Of a DNA stretch of 60,000 bases, positions 34,398-47,812 are shown piece after piece (position 1 is the stretch's first letter; every line of letters begins with the position of its first letter). The stretch covers positions 12,881,118 through 12,941,117 of the forward strand of contig NC_087078.1 of NCBI RefSeq assembly GCF_026151205.1. The letters are read 5' to 3'. The stretch is from Bolinopsis microptera. Taxonomy: Eukaryota; Ctenophora; Tentaculata; Lobata; Bolinopsidae. A program made the position numbers and the translations under genes. The notes beneath the pieces were generated by a model that saw only the letters and a program-made list of their open reading frames with translations, did no database searches and was not told the DNA's origin.

Positions 34398-36788
34398 TCA
34401 AACAGTCCTTCCCTGTAAGGGAGAATCATAGTATCGTCTCCAATAGTTCCATCCCAGGAATCTCACCGAAAAAGCGCACTTTAGCTTCCTAAGATTTTTG
34501 GCGTTCCAATCCTTGCGGAGTGCACGAATTCTGGCAAAATACACAATCGGATTACAAGCAGCGTTCATGACCACACTTGTCCGTGAGAGGAAAATGTTAA
34601 TGTATATCCCGTTAGTGGTGACCCAGGTAATGTGGTCAGCATGGAAGAACATCACCGCCAGAGTGAAACTCCAGAACGGAACGTTAAATATGATGTACAG
34701 AGCGGTGACGATGTACATCGTAGTGGTAGCTTGGTGAGCCACATCTGCTCCTCCTCCTCGCTTCTTCCGGGGTTGTTCCATGTTAGAGTTCATACTGGAT
34801 AGTTCTGCTGTGGCAAAGGACTTCTCTTTGGAGGAGTGGTGATCGTCGTTGCGTTTGTTTTTCACACCCGGGTTGGTGTTCAAGGAGATGGTATTGTTGA
34901 CTGTGCTATTGCAGGACTCCACTTTGTAGCTCTTAACCTTTTGCTTGCTGGTCAGGACGATCTTGACGAATATAATGCAGGAGACCACCACAGGGAAGAT
35001 GGGGAGGAAGGAGGGCAGGATAAGACAGAAGTAGAGGAGGAACCGGTACCACACTCCATTCCCTTCCTCGTAAGGCGCAAAACTGAGGTCGTTAATACCC
35101 CACGAGCAGCCTCCTACTTCCGTTTTATAGTAAATAGGGGGACTTTGAGTGCTGGAAACCAGAGGAAGAGAAGCTTGACCGATCTGAAATAAGAGGGAGT
35201 GGTTAAAAGAGTTTATTTTGTTGTCTCACCACTTCAATAAATCAGAACATGATAGTAAATAAATGTAAAGTGGAGCAAGTTAACTCAGTCTAGTCGACGG
35301 CAAATGCAATTAGTTTTTATCATACCTGAATGACGAGATAGATAAGGACAGGTATAACAGCATGTCGAAGTGAGGGTGAAGTGAAACTAGGAGCAATAGT
35401 GAAACATCTGATCACAGAGAGAACTGCCACCAAGTACACTGACATTCTGTTGGTGATGTTCAACACCCACCTGAATAGAGAGACTGTTACACTGTGATCA
35501 GATAGACCTATCATACATTTGGGGTTCATTCTCAGTTATCATAACACCACACTATGGGGAAAGCACACATTTAAAGACAACCTGATATGTCTTCCAAAAA
35601 GCGCCCTAACCAGCTCACTCATTTGAAGATTCAATAATTCACACTTTAAATACTCATTTTAGAAATATCAGACTTGTCAAATGTCCTCCGCATAATCTGT
35701 GCAGGCTATTCGAAGAAAACACCGTTTATATGCGAAGGATATATTAAAATTCTACAAAGCAGTTTTAGACCATCTCAATATTTCTCCATACCAAATATTG
35801 ATCGTTTATGCTTAATATGTGGACGAGATATTTAAAGGCTCCATACCGAGAGTGCTAAATATGGATACCCTGCACCGTTATTGGATGCCCTGCACCGATC
35901 TGCTGAGTTATGCACTCTACATTAAACCCCACCCCTGAAATACTGGATCCCTCGCAATACCTTACTATTCACGGTTTAAACTTTTTATCCCACGGCACTC
36001 AATAGTGAATTAACAAATAAATTATACGGAACGTCCAAAAAATTAAATTAAGAGATTTTTGACATTCATTAGAAAACTAAAAAACAAAATATTACAGTAA
36101 AGCTCCGATTTACCGAGAAGTTTGGGGAAAAAGGAATTAAATAGCCTAGGTTAATCAGGGTTTGCGGTAAATCGGAGTTTTACTGTATATAAGCAGGATA
36201 AGCTGAGACGTGCTAAAATCTTTTAGGACCAAGATAGGTCTAAAGACAAAATGAAAATGTTCCTCACCCAGAGACGATGCAGAGGAGAGGACTGGAGAAG
36301 ATAACCGGCTCTCTGTTGTACAACATACTGACAGCGGAGGGGAACACAAACAGACACGTCAGCATATCTATCAGAACTGCGGAGTACCATGTTTTAAATC
36401 TGGTATTCGAGATGAAGTTTGGTGTAAGAAAATTTTCTTGGTAATTATGATTAAATTATAATGGTTTGTGATGATATAACTATAAGTGATCCAGATATTA
36501 GTAAATTTTAGTAAAGTATTATAAAAATATTGATCCGTTGTAGTGTAAAACACATAAATTACTGATAAGATCTCATATCGGACCTAAACACTAAACAGCA
36601 GTATAAAGCTCACCAATGCAGAGGTAAAGAAAGTAAGTGGGAGAAGCCTTCTTCTTGAAGAAGAACCGGACTGTGCAAACATTGAGAGAGAGCCCACCTA
36701 GGCTGCAACACAGCTCCAAAACTCCGAAGAAGATGTCCACCTCATGACTTATGCCCTTGTTAGAGGGTGCAGGTTCTGTTCCGTTCAT
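34398..36788 (-). CDS. Class A (rhodopsin-like) G protein-coupled receptor, four exons
   Basis: Exons in reading order: 36788-36614, 36376-36268, 35530-35326, 35183-34398. Junction phases 1, 2 and 0 agree, giving 424 residues. The ATG at 36788 gives MNGTEPAPS, with an N-glycosylation site. TM1 is ~17-44, TM2 ~59-80, TM3 ~112-135, TM4 ~148-163, TM5 ~208-235, TM6 ~315-340 with FNVPFW, and TM7 ends in NAACNPIVYF (NPxxY). Cys100 before TM3 and Cys189 in the second extracellular loop would form the usual disulfide. The third intracellular loop is long (~75 residues), basic and Ser/Asn-rich. The TM3 end reads SVIRCF, lacking the acidic residue and aromatic of D/E-R-Y/F. The ligand is unknown; a peptide receptor is a guess. 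The acceptor of the third exon lacks a pyrimidine tract and is the weakest junction. Confidence 0.9.
36095..36185. mobile_element. 91-bp pogo/Tigger-like MITE with TA duplication
   Basis: The ends are CAGTAAAGCTCCGATTTACC and its near-perfect inverse (CGGTAAATCGGAGTTTTACTG), flanked on both sides by TA. The CAGTAAAxC start and TA target match pogo/Tigger non-autonomous elements. It lies in the intron between GPCR exons 2 and 3. Confidence 0.85.
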
Positions 36789-39700
36789 ATCTCTTTTGCA
36801 CGTCAAACCGTGCAGCTATTGGAGAATACTTTGGTTAGTTTCTTGAAATTAAAGTATATAATATTGTTCATTTTGAATCAAACTTGTGCTTGTGCAGAAA
36901 CCGGAGTGACAACAATAAACTAAATTGAGTTAAGATATATATCGGGAACAAACACGTCAAAAAAAAAGTTAAACAGTTAAAAAAAAGTTAAACAGTCATT
37001 TAGATGTAAAACCGGGAAGTTAAACTGGCGGAGTTAGCCAATAAACATGTAAATGGAAACGGTAGGATCGACTTGGGCCAATCAGCGAGCTGAACAACTT
37101 TTAGACAACCAGTTAGTTTGATGAAGTTTTTGCTGTGGTGAAATTCATTCCATTTTGTCAAGCTGTACATGTGAAAGTTTGCATATTTCATGCAATCTTC
37201 ATTCAATCTAATCACCTCATCTCTGATTGTAAATAAACACATTTCTGAATAGCAGCATTGAAAATTACTCAAACATCTATTCACTTGTGACTGGACCAAT
37301 AAGCTCTCGTTCTATTCCTATCAGCTGTTTTGAAAACTTTAAAAATGACATTTCTTTAAATATAAAAGGATGGTCAGGAGAAATGAACTGACGTGGAAAA
37401 ATCACGACTAGCTATATTTACAAAATTTAAAGGATTACCACAAACAAGAATTCCATGAATTTAAGATTGAATTAACGTCAGAGGCCTAAACCTTCAAGCA
37501 GTAATCTCACCTTGACAGCTTCCCGCCATCGGATTACCTTATTGGTGATAATCTGGATGATAGGAATATCGAGAAATGTTGACCGGCGTGAGAACTGTAA
37601 ATAGTTTAGGCAACAGTGAACAGTGAACACTGAACATTTTCGATAGATTTCAAGCCTTGGATTATGTATAATTTGTATTAAGTTTAATTTGAAAATTGAT
37701 GTGCCTTGTTGAGTTGTTGAGAGACGAATAGTACAGTAGTACAATGCCCCTCCTTTATAAGGGTTTATAATCGATTTAGTGTTCTTTAATGCAGTGATCG
37801 ATACTCTGAATAATTTACAACAATTAAACTTTGGGTTAGGCAGTATTCAATAAATACTGTTCAATTTTCATGATGTATAAATATACATTAGAATATATAA
37901 TAATAAGAATTAAGAGCGGTTCACTTGTTAATGTTTGATTAATAATGCTCCTGCTTATCAGTTGAGAACTTTTTGGGGGAATAAAGCAAAAGTCAATAGT
38001 AATAGTGTATCATGATAAGCTAACATTAATAAGATAACAAAAGGATATAAACTCAGTCCAAGTGCTATTACTGACATTCAAGTTAAATTGCAATAACTGT
38101 TTATTTTATACAGAATATAAATCATTGCTTTCATCAGCTCTAAAAGTGGATTCATTTAACAAATGATAGTAAACGCATTTAAGACATCTCAATATCATAA
38201 TGCTGACATTATTGCTAAACTACATTATTCATTTCTAATATAATAGACGCAAATCATCGCTTTCGTCAAAGCTAAAACACCATACACCGAGTCACCGATC
38301 AAAGTTAATAGACTAATCACCAAGTTCGTTGTGAATGACTACGTTAATAATCCCTGATTCTTTCAACAGTGCATATTTAAGGTAGCTATCAAAGACAAAG
38401 GTGGCGATGTTACGAGTTACCAAACTTATCAGCTGATAAGTAATCCACTAATCCACCTTTTGTTCCAGAGATGCTGGAGATTCGCAAAATAATTAGACCT
38501 GAATAACCTGTAGTTGCAGAATATCGTAGTAAGTGAGTTATACAGGAAAAGTCTCAGTATTTATGGTTGCGAAACCGCGGTACTCTTACTCAAATATTTG
38601 TAATATTTAATGTCAACTAACCAACGGTTAAACCATCAAACCTTTCCCCAACCCCATTCTTCGTATTTTGAAGAATGAGGTGACGTATATTTTTAAAATG
38701 CCCTTATAAGGCAATAATATACTCATAGCGGCGGTAAAATTTATGGAATCACGTAGTTGTCCAATGTCTATCAATTACATTTACATGGCAAAATGAGATG
38801 CCATAATTTATTATAATTATAATTTATAAATTAAGCTTTTGAACGCCCGAATGTAAGCTGCACTCTACAATTGTCAAAAAAGTGTAGGACAATTTCTTTT
38901 TGGAGTTGGAATTGAAAACTGCTAAACAAATTTCAGTTTTTGGTACAGTGGATATAATTTGTACGGCTCGCAAAAACGCTTCCTCCAGTAAAATATACGA
39001 ACCATCGAAATCCAACTGAATATTTCTACTCTGCAACAAAAGGATATAATTTTAAACAATTCTTACATTTTAAACGATATTCTAACAATTAAAAAATCAT
39101 CTTATCCGACCTCTAATTGTTATATTAAGAGCAGATAAGTGACAATTTATCGTAACTAAGCTAATTCTAGACATGTTTTACTTTTATTTGTTTTTTATTC
39201 CATCAAAAAAGTAAAATCACAATGCTGGCGTAATTAAAATTTGAGCTACCACGGCATTCGGAATCTGAAATATCGACAGGCTCTGTGCGTGGAAACCCTG
39301 ACGGAATAAATTGTTTTGCAATATCTGGTAAGATATCTCTCTGGCATAATAACCTCTACCCTAATAGGGAACTTTAAAGGAAAAGTTAGTAACAGTAGTG
39401 AGATGTTATAAGGTTATATATAAGCAGATGGACCTGTCAACCTTGAACCTAATAGATGGCATATTTATTGCATTAAGGTGCTCTACAGGGATCTTATAGA
39501 GTATCTTATAGAGTAGGTATCTAAATATATTGAGATGTAGTCAATATGTTAGTTCACGTGAGTGATATTTTCAATACTGCACTGGCGTGGGGATGACCGT
39601 GGTCAGGAAGTAGCGTGGGGATGGCTCGTGAGTAGGAAGTAGCGTGATGTTGGCTCGTGAGTAGGAAGTAGCGTGATGTTGGCTCGTGAGTAGGAAATGG

Positions 39701-39997
39701 CACAAGGAAAAGAGTTAGAAAAATGAAATTATCATGCATTTTCTAAAGATAGACCTTTTGATTTCAGATTTATATTCAATGGTTTGATTGTTTATTATTA
39801 GGATTTAAATGACACGACTTTTTGTCATAAACAGTGTCTTAGGATTAAGTGTTGCTTCTAAGACAAATTATTACAAATATTAATATTTTTCTAGATTAAC
39901 TAATAAAATTTGATTTTTCATCTGAGGTTGCGATCTTGACAAATCTTTTCTTGATCTCATCAAACTAAAATAAAAACACAATTTTCACCATATAAGT
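36789..39997. other. Region upstream of the GPCR gene, no further gene seen
   Basis: AT-rich. It probably includes the GPCR promoter at its left edge. The open frames here are short and have no recognisable pattern. The only repeat noted is the 29-bp array listed separately. Confidence 0.5.
39590..39705 (+). repeat. 29-bp tandem repeat, about 3.5 copies
   Basis: The unit GTGAGTAGGAAGTAGCGTGA plus TGTTGGCTC repeats with exact 29-base spacing (39627, 39656, 39685). The first copy is diverged. Confidence 0.85.
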
Positions 39998-40942
39998 GGC
40001 AAGTTTCCATAACTAATTTTTTGTGATCAGCGGTAATAACCGCTTTTTTTACGCTAAAAAAGCGCTTATTGATAAAACCCACCGTTATTTGGCGATTATA
40101 AAGCGATTATAAACGGTCCCGTTAATAAACGATTAAAAACGATTATAATCGCTTTTTCCATAAATTTTTTTTGCAAAAGCGATTATTAGCGCTTTAAAAG
40201 CGATAATAAATCGCGAATTAAAATTATTAGTGATAAAAAAACGCTTTTATTTTAGGGTTGGCGATTATTATCGCTCCGTAGGCGCTTTTCAAAAAAACGC
40301 TTATAAACCGTTTTTTGGACCGTTTTTAAAACGCTTTTAATCGACTATAAGCGATTATATTCACTAGGGAAAGTTCCAAATTAAAAAGCGCCTACTAATC
40401 GTTAAAAAAACGCTTTTTTATTTTAAGTTAATAAGCGGTTTAAATCGATTATAAAACGATTATAAGCGACAATAAGCGATTTTTTGAAATCTGCTAAAAA
40501 GCGATATTTTCACTATGATCAGCGCTTATAACCGCTTTTCTTGAAATTTTCCTACTGAAAAGCGTTTATAAGCGCTTATTTATTTGCTGTCTATAAGCGA
40601 TTATAAACGATTATAAGCGCTTTTTTACGTATTTGAAACGAGGAAAAAATTGTCAGGTACGAGATATTATAAGCGATTATAAGTGATTATAAAGTATCGT
40701 AAATGTTATTGTCTTCAATTGTCGCTTATAAGCGATTATAAACGATGAAAAGCGCTTTTTGACGCATTTTAAAACTATGATCAAAATATGTTTTGATTTG
40801 ATTTATTTGGGGTATATAAGCGATTATGTAAGCGGGGTATATAAGCGATTATAAACGATTATGAGCGCTTAATTCTTTACGTATTTGGAACGAGGACACA
40901 ATTAACAACAAAAATTACGCGATAGCCGGAGGTCCCCAGGTA

Positions 40943-41632
<690 letters not shown>

Positions 41633-42064
41633 TACCAACATCTTATCATCGTTGTACAATTTTTGTGGTTGCAAACTTTCAGTTCTCTGGCAACAAGGAT
41701 TAAGATAGATCGCTAAATATTATGTCAATGTGTACAGTGTAACCATATATTTCCATATAACATATAGTGAAACAAATGTAATTAACTCAAGATTAAGAAG
41801 CGGTTGTAATTTATCAAAACGCAAATTATTAAAAATCAAAACGCAAATTATCGTCATGACGGCAAAAGATATATCTTTTATTTCCAATTTGCTGCGAAAA
41901 TATTGGCAGATGTGCAAAAAATCCCAATACAAGCTTCCCTAGAATTCATGTTTTACTTGTAGGTTTACAACCTACCAGGACTCGGTCCAATATATGGAAC
42001 AGATATTTTACGAGTATCACCCGTTAATGTTTTACTAGCCTGTCACGTGACCAAAACGGTTTTT

Positions 42065-42215
42065 TTGCTTATAACTCTCCAGGGAAGCATTTTTACCCTA
42101 CGTCATGGGGGGTGATTCGGAATTAGCGTCCAAAAATACATCGATTCAGATCAATTTTATACCCAAAGGGCCTTTTCACAAGAATTTTCTTAAAATTTGG
42201 GCGAGCGATTTAGTA
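42065..42215 (-). repeat. Dispersed repeat, copy 2
   Basis: Reverse-complement relative of 8455-8605, sharing the ordered blocks GGGAAGCATTTTTACCCTAC, AGCGTCCAAAAATACA, AGGGCCTTTTCACA and AAATTTGGGCGAGCGATTTA. Confidence 0.8.
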
Positions 42216-42959
42216 TGAGCGCGCCGAGCTATGTCATTTATAATACCTTATAATCGCTTATAGTCCAGTCATTTATGGAAATGAACCTGCAAATTTTCAG
42301 ATACTCACGAAACTTTGCACAGACCTTCCCAAAGATATGAATAAACGATTTTCGGTTGGAGACATTTTTTTACCATGGGGAAAACCCAGGAGTAGGTAGT
42401 GCGCCATCGACAGTGAGCCGCGCGTGCCGACTGTAGGATGGTTTTTTAGCGCTAATTTCAAATTTCGGCCAGCACAATTTTCTTCAAACAAATAGATATT
42501 AAGTATCCTTCCCGACTTCCGATTGCAACAAAAATTGGTAAGCTTACTTATATATTATAGACTTACAAGGAAGGTTAACGGGTGATACTCGTAAAATATC
42601 TGTTCCATATATTGGACCGTCGACGAGTCCAACTCGGCGCGCGTCCTGGTAGGTTGTAAACCTACAAAAGGAAGGTGTCCGAAAAGTTTAAAGCATATCC
42701 AACCATCAGACATTATGTTACAGCTAAAAGCAGCGTATTTTGCCCCATTTTGATAACTATATCAACTCCGATATCCACCAAATTTTTCGGACAGTTGTGA
42801 AAGTCAGGGGTGTAGGAAGTGGGGGGGGGGCAGGGGGGGCCATCGCCCCCCATGAAATCTGGGCAAGGGGCCAAAAAGGGCCAACTTTTTAATTTAGGCT
42901 TCTAAAAATTTTTGGGAAACATTTTTTTCCCCAAAAAATTTTCCAAGTCAAAAATTTTC

Positions 42960-43454
42960 TAAGTCAAAAATTTTCAAAGTTTTCTTATAAAACTACTTTT
43001 GTTCATGTTTCATGCTACCCTGATCATTATGAGCCAAACATATTTTTTTCGGTTTTCGAAGTTCGATATACGATTTTGGACTCGAGGGTTCCCCTTTGTG
43101 ATGCGATTTCGGAAAGCAGGCCTCCCCTTTGCAATACGAGCTCGGAAGCGGGAGCTCTGCTTTCAGAGGTACGTATCGAGAATGACTCGTACCGAAAATT
43201 TTCTAAGTCAACATTTTTCAAAGTTTTTCTGGAAATTACTTTTGTTCATGTTTCATGCTACCCTGATCATTATGAGCCAAAAATATTTTTTTTCGGTTTT
43301 CGAAGTTCGATATACGATTTTGGACTCGAGGGTTCCCCTTTGTAAAGCGATCTCGGAAGGCAGGCCTCCCCTTCCCAATACGAGCTCGGAAGCGGAAGAT
43401 TTGCTTTTAGAGGTACGTATCGAGAATGACTCGTACCGAAAAAAAATACCCTGG
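42960..43454 (+). repeat. 242-bp tandem repeat, two full copies plus part of a third
   Basis: The stretch from TTTTGTTCATGTTTCATGC through GGTACGTATCGAGAATGACT occurs at about 43000-43190 and again 242 bases later. A third, diverged partial copy (TCGGTTTTTTGAAGT) is at about 43572-43615 after an inserted MITE. Confidence 0.88.
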
Positions 43455-43467
43455 TCCTGATCATTCT

Positions 43468-43571
43468 TGTATCACGTTGCGACCCCCACGGTCGTTTCCC
43501 CCCTTTATCGTCCTGACGATACAGGGGGAGCCGCGCACTTCGTGCGCGGCGGGTCATACAACGTATGACAA
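43468..43571. mobile_element. 104-bp MITE with 9-bp target duplication
   Basis: Flanked by GATCATTCT at 43459-43467 and 43572-43580. The ends TGTATCACGTTG and CAACGTATGACA are imperfect inverted repeats. It contains a strong GC-rich hairpin (CCGCGCAC TTC GTGCGCGG). A 9-bp duplication would fit Mutator-like elements, but the class is uncertain. It sits inside the third unit of the 242-bp tandem repeat. Confidence 0.8.
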
Positions 43572-44290
43572 GATCATTCTGAGTCGAAAATATATTTTTC
43601 GGTTTTTTGAAGTCCGTACCTACATTCGGAAGGTTGTGGATGTAATACTGATTGGTTTCATATACTAATTATAGAAAACGTAATATTTGGCCCACAGATT
43701 TGAAGGAAAATACGCAAATTTGGTCCTCAGATTTAAAGGAAAATGCACAATTTGACGCGGAGAACTGAAAAAATCGCGATTTGTCGTGAGGCCAGGATCT
43801 GAAAAATCGCGACTTGTCGCGGCAAACGTGAAAAATCACGATACCGCACATGCTGCAATTTCCTTTTGTCTTTACCCTCGAAATTCAGGCTTTGGCGCGA
43901 AGCGCCAAAAAATTTAGACTGTGGCGGGAAGCGCCAAAAAATATTTAGAATTTGGCCCCCCCCCCCCATGAAGAAAATCATTCCTACACCCCTGGTGAAA
44001 GCCCTATTGGAAGGTCGTCGCCAATTTTCAGAATGATCTCATTCAAGGAACTGAAGATATATCCAAATAATACGACAAAAATCAACGAATTTGGTCAAAT
44101 TTGGTCAAATTACGCGACTTTTACAGCTAATTTTGCTCCAAAAGCCGCGCACCATCAAATATGGCACATAGGCGAAACTCACTGATCTTTCCAAAAAGGT
44201 ATGACAAATTTGGTATTGTGAAAATTCTCACAGTCTCTAGAAAACAATCTTACAAAAATTTTTAAAATCCGAGCAAGTTTATTTTTATGG

Positions 44291-45368
44291 TGCACCCCCT
44301 ACCAGGAGGGCCACGCACATATTGACCCAATAACGTAACCGACCCTTTGCTTCTGAAGGTCGTAGAAACTTCAAAATAGGCTTAAACGAAGCCGCATATG
44401 CATGTTTATATAGAAGTTATTGATCAACATGCATGGCCTAAAATCCTTAATTTTCGAGAAATTCGCCAAAAACCATTTTGGGCGAGGCGCTGAGCCAATT
44501 TGCTAACTTTTGATATAATCGTGATAGAGTCTTCGGACAAAGTGCAAAAGAACTGCAATTGGCATATTTATATATAACTTATGAAGAAACATGTGCCTTA
44601 AAGTGCTTACTTTTTCAGTTATTGGCGAAAAACTGATTTTCGGTTCCAGAAATCATGCAAAAATATGGGTATCTGGTAAATTGGGCTATGAAGGCCCTAG
44701 AGATTTTTGAATGAGTGCAAATTGTGCAGAATGGCCATGTTTATATACAACTTATGAAGCAATATGTACCCTAAAATGCTCACTTTTCGAGTTATTTGGG
44801 GGAAAACCAGAGAAAATTTTCACGAAATATAGAGCAAAATTGGTTATATCAGCCATTTTTGCCTCCCGTTCTATGTTAATAACTCGAAAAGTGAGCAGTT
44901 TAGGGTACATATTGCTTCATAAGTTGTATATAAACATGGCCATTTTGCACAATTTGCACCCATTCAAAAATCTCTAGGGCCTTCATAGCCCAATTTACCA
45001 GATACCCATATTTTTGCATGATTTCTGGAACCGAAAATCAGTTTCCGCCAATAACTGAAAAAGTAAGCACTTTAAGGCACATGTTTCTTGATAAGTCATA
45101 TATAAATATGCCAATTGCGGTTCTTTTGCACTCTATCCGAAGACTCTATCACGATCATATCAAAAGTTAGTAAAATGGGCTCAGCGCCACGCCCAAAATG
45201 GTTTTTGGCGAATTTCTCGAAAAGTAAGGATTTTAGGCCATGTATTGATCAATAACTTCTATATAAACATGCATATGCGGCTTCGTTTAAGCCTATTTTG
45301 AAGTCTCTACGACTTTCAGAAGCAAAGGGTCAGTTACATTATTGGATCAATATGGGCGTGGCCCTCCT
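44291..45368. repeat. Central inverted repeat of element B, ~520-bp arms
   Basis: About 44296-44830 pairs with 44850-45368, centred near 44845. Each arm has modules with CATGTTTATATACAACTTATG and AAAATGCTCACTTTTCGAG, related to those of the foldback at 15325-18926. It is the innermost part of element B and forms its hairpin apex. Confidence 0.85.
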
Positions 45369-47751
45369 GGGTTTTCCCCATGGTAAAAAAATGTCTCCAA
45401 CCGAAAATCGTTTATTCATACCTTTTGGAAGGTCTGTGCAAAGTTTCGTGAGTATCTGAAAATTTGCAGGTTCATTTCCATAAATGTCCATTAATAACTG
45501 GACAATTATTATAATATCGCGTAATTTTGTTGTTAATTGTGTCCTCGTTCCAAATACGTAAAAAATTAAGCGCTCATAATCGTTTATAATCGCTTATATA
45601 CCCCGCTTACATAATCGCTTATATACCCCAAATAAATCAAATCAAAACATATTTTGATCATAGTTTTAAAATGCGTCAAAAAGCGCTTTTCATCGTTTAT
45701 AATCGCTTATAAGCGACAATTGAAGACAATAACATTTACGATACTTTATAATCACTTATAATCGCTTATAATATCTCGTACCTGACAATTTTTTCCTCGT
45801 TTCAAATACGTAAAAAAGCGCTTATAATCGTTTATAATCGCTTATAGACAGCAAATAAATAAGCGCTTATAAACGCTTTTCAGTAGGAAAATTTCAAGAA
45901 AAGCGGTTATAAGCGCTGATCATAGTGAAAATATCGCTTTTTAGCAGATTTCAAAAAATCGCTTATTGTCGCTTATAATCGTTTTATAATCGATTTAAAC
46001 CGCTTATTAACTTAAAATAAAAAAGCGTTTTTTTAACGATTAGTAGGCGCTTTTTAATTTGGAACTTTCCCTAGTGAATATAATCGCTTATAGTCGATTA
46101 AAAGCGTTTTAAAAACGGTCCAAAAAACGGTTTATAAGCGTTTTTTTGAAAAGCGCCTACGGAGCGATAATAATCGCCAACCCTAAAATAAAAGCGTTTT
46201 TTTATCACTAATAATTTTAATTCGCGATTTATTATCGCTTTTAAAGCGCTAATAATCGCTTTTGCAAAAAAAATTTATGGAAAAAGCGATTATAATCGTT
46301 TTTAATCGTTTATTAACGGGACCGTTTATAATCGCTTTATAATCGCCAAATAACGGTGGGTTTTATCAATAAGCGCTTTTTTAGCGTAAAAAAAGCGGTT
46401 ATTACCGCTGATCACAAAAAATTAGTTATGGAAACTTGCCATATAAGTTTATAATATCACTATGTGACTCCAAATCAATGCACAAATCAATCACTTGTTT
46501 TTCTAGATGTAAATAAAAATAAAAACACACAATCCGGAAATAAATTTTAAATATGATTTTTATTTTATAATCTTTTCATCTGCTATTTTTGAGACAGGAA
46601 AAATTAAAAAGCGTGATCCTCAAAACGGAAACTGAATATCTTATTCTAACAGAGGGCACTCTGCCGGAAACATACGGCCCGGAAAGAAATTTGAATTAAT
46701 ATTATCTACCGCCCACGATTAAAAAAACGCTGCTCAAATGCTTGTCATAAACGGGTTAAGTAGCTGGGACGTTCTCTAGACTGATATTAGCTGTGGCTAA
46801 TCAAACGGGAGGAAGTTGACTGCGATCGAAACTCGCAACCCAACATTTTTAAATAATTCTCTCCACACCCACTGATGTACTCTTTGACAAGAGCAGCAAG
46901 TTATAATATTTGTCAGATTAACTATTACGTCAAAATCTCTAATTTAAAGTGGTTCCATGCCACTATACAGGAAGAGATGCCGGGTAAATCTATGTGAAGA
47001 TGAAGGAGGCAAAGTTTCAAGTGGAATGAGGAGGAATTAATAAATGCCGAAAGCATAATAACCAGAGATAAAGAGCTATTCATAGGTCAGTCAGACAGTG
47101 GTTTACTCTGTGGAAATCTCCGATAGTGGTCTATTCAGTTTCTTATACTCTAGCTTCTGTAATGCTATTTCTATACTGACTGTAGCTTACCTTTCCCGTT
47201 TCAGGTTTTAGTCAATCTAATCGAATAATGTCCGGTACGTCTAATTAATTTCGGCTTATTTCTCTTTTTGTTCCTGTTACATAGGACATGCTGACACGAA
47301 GTTGTAATTAATACCGTATCAAATTTTGATATTAAAATATGACAATACGGGCATTTGGCTTTATAATTATAACGCTGTCATCCTATAATAATCCAAGCCT
47401 CATAGCGTTACCCTATGAACTATTTATCAAACGGTGAAAGATATTTCTGTAAAAATTTTGTTGAAGAAGAAAGTGTTCATGGTAGATTCTCAGTTTGAAC
47501 CCTGTCAACAAAATAAGTGTGAATTATGATTCTAAACGGATTTTGAAACATTAACGGGAGGTGGTTCAAAATTCAAATATCCCGAATTAAGCAAAACCAT
47601 GACTCGGTACAAAGTAGGAGCGTTTATACAGAAAGTGGATCAATATTATTTGATCGTGTATATAGTTGATACAGAGCAGCCAATAAAATTTGAGCTCACA
47701 AAAGTTTCACGGAATTTGAAGAGACTTTTTAAAATTAAACTGCTACCATTA

Positions 47752-47812
47752 GATCGATTAAATATCGATTGAATATCGATTAAATACCGATTAAATATCA
47801 ATTAATGACTTA
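47752..47812 (+). repeat. 12-bp AT-rich tandem repeat
   Basis: About five copies of ATCGATTAAATA-like units with substitutions. Confidence 0.7.

Larger units (their letters stand above)
42805..43994. mobile_element. hAT-like non-autonomous element, 1190 bp
   Basis: The ends CAGGGGTGTAGGAA and TTCCTACACCCCTG are a perfect 14-bp inverted pair. Flanks are GTGAAAGT and GTGAAAGC, an 8-bp duplication with one mismatch. A CAGGGGT-type terminus and 8-bp duplication are typical of hAT. The inside has G- and C-runs next to the ends, a 242-bp tandem duplication and a smaller MITE, but no transposase. Confidence 0.85.
42394..44290. mobile_element. 1.9-kb insertion in the left arm of element B, TIR TAGGxxGTGCxCCAT
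   Basis: Comparison with the intact right arm places an insertion between CCAGGAG ending at 42393 and CCAGGAG starting near 44291, a 7-bp duplication. The inserted ends TAGGTAGTGCGCCAT and ATGGTGCACCCCCTA are imperfect inverted repeats. It is probably a non-autonomous DNA transposon. It holds a 49-bp motif also found at 50971, and a hAT-like element nested at 42805-43994. No transposase is seen. Confidence 0.7.

Noticed and set aside
42619-42667. Possible degenerate hammerhead ribozyme in the 49-bp shared motif
   Set aside because: GACGAGTCC and CGCGCGTCCTGG resemble hammerhead parts, but the CTGANGA box lacks a T and the GAAA box is absent, so no core can form. The copy at 50971 has the same faults.
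43669-43981. Short repeated CRDKSRFF-type ORFs
   Set aside because: They lie in the low-complexity interior of a non-autonomous hAT-like element; composition-driven.
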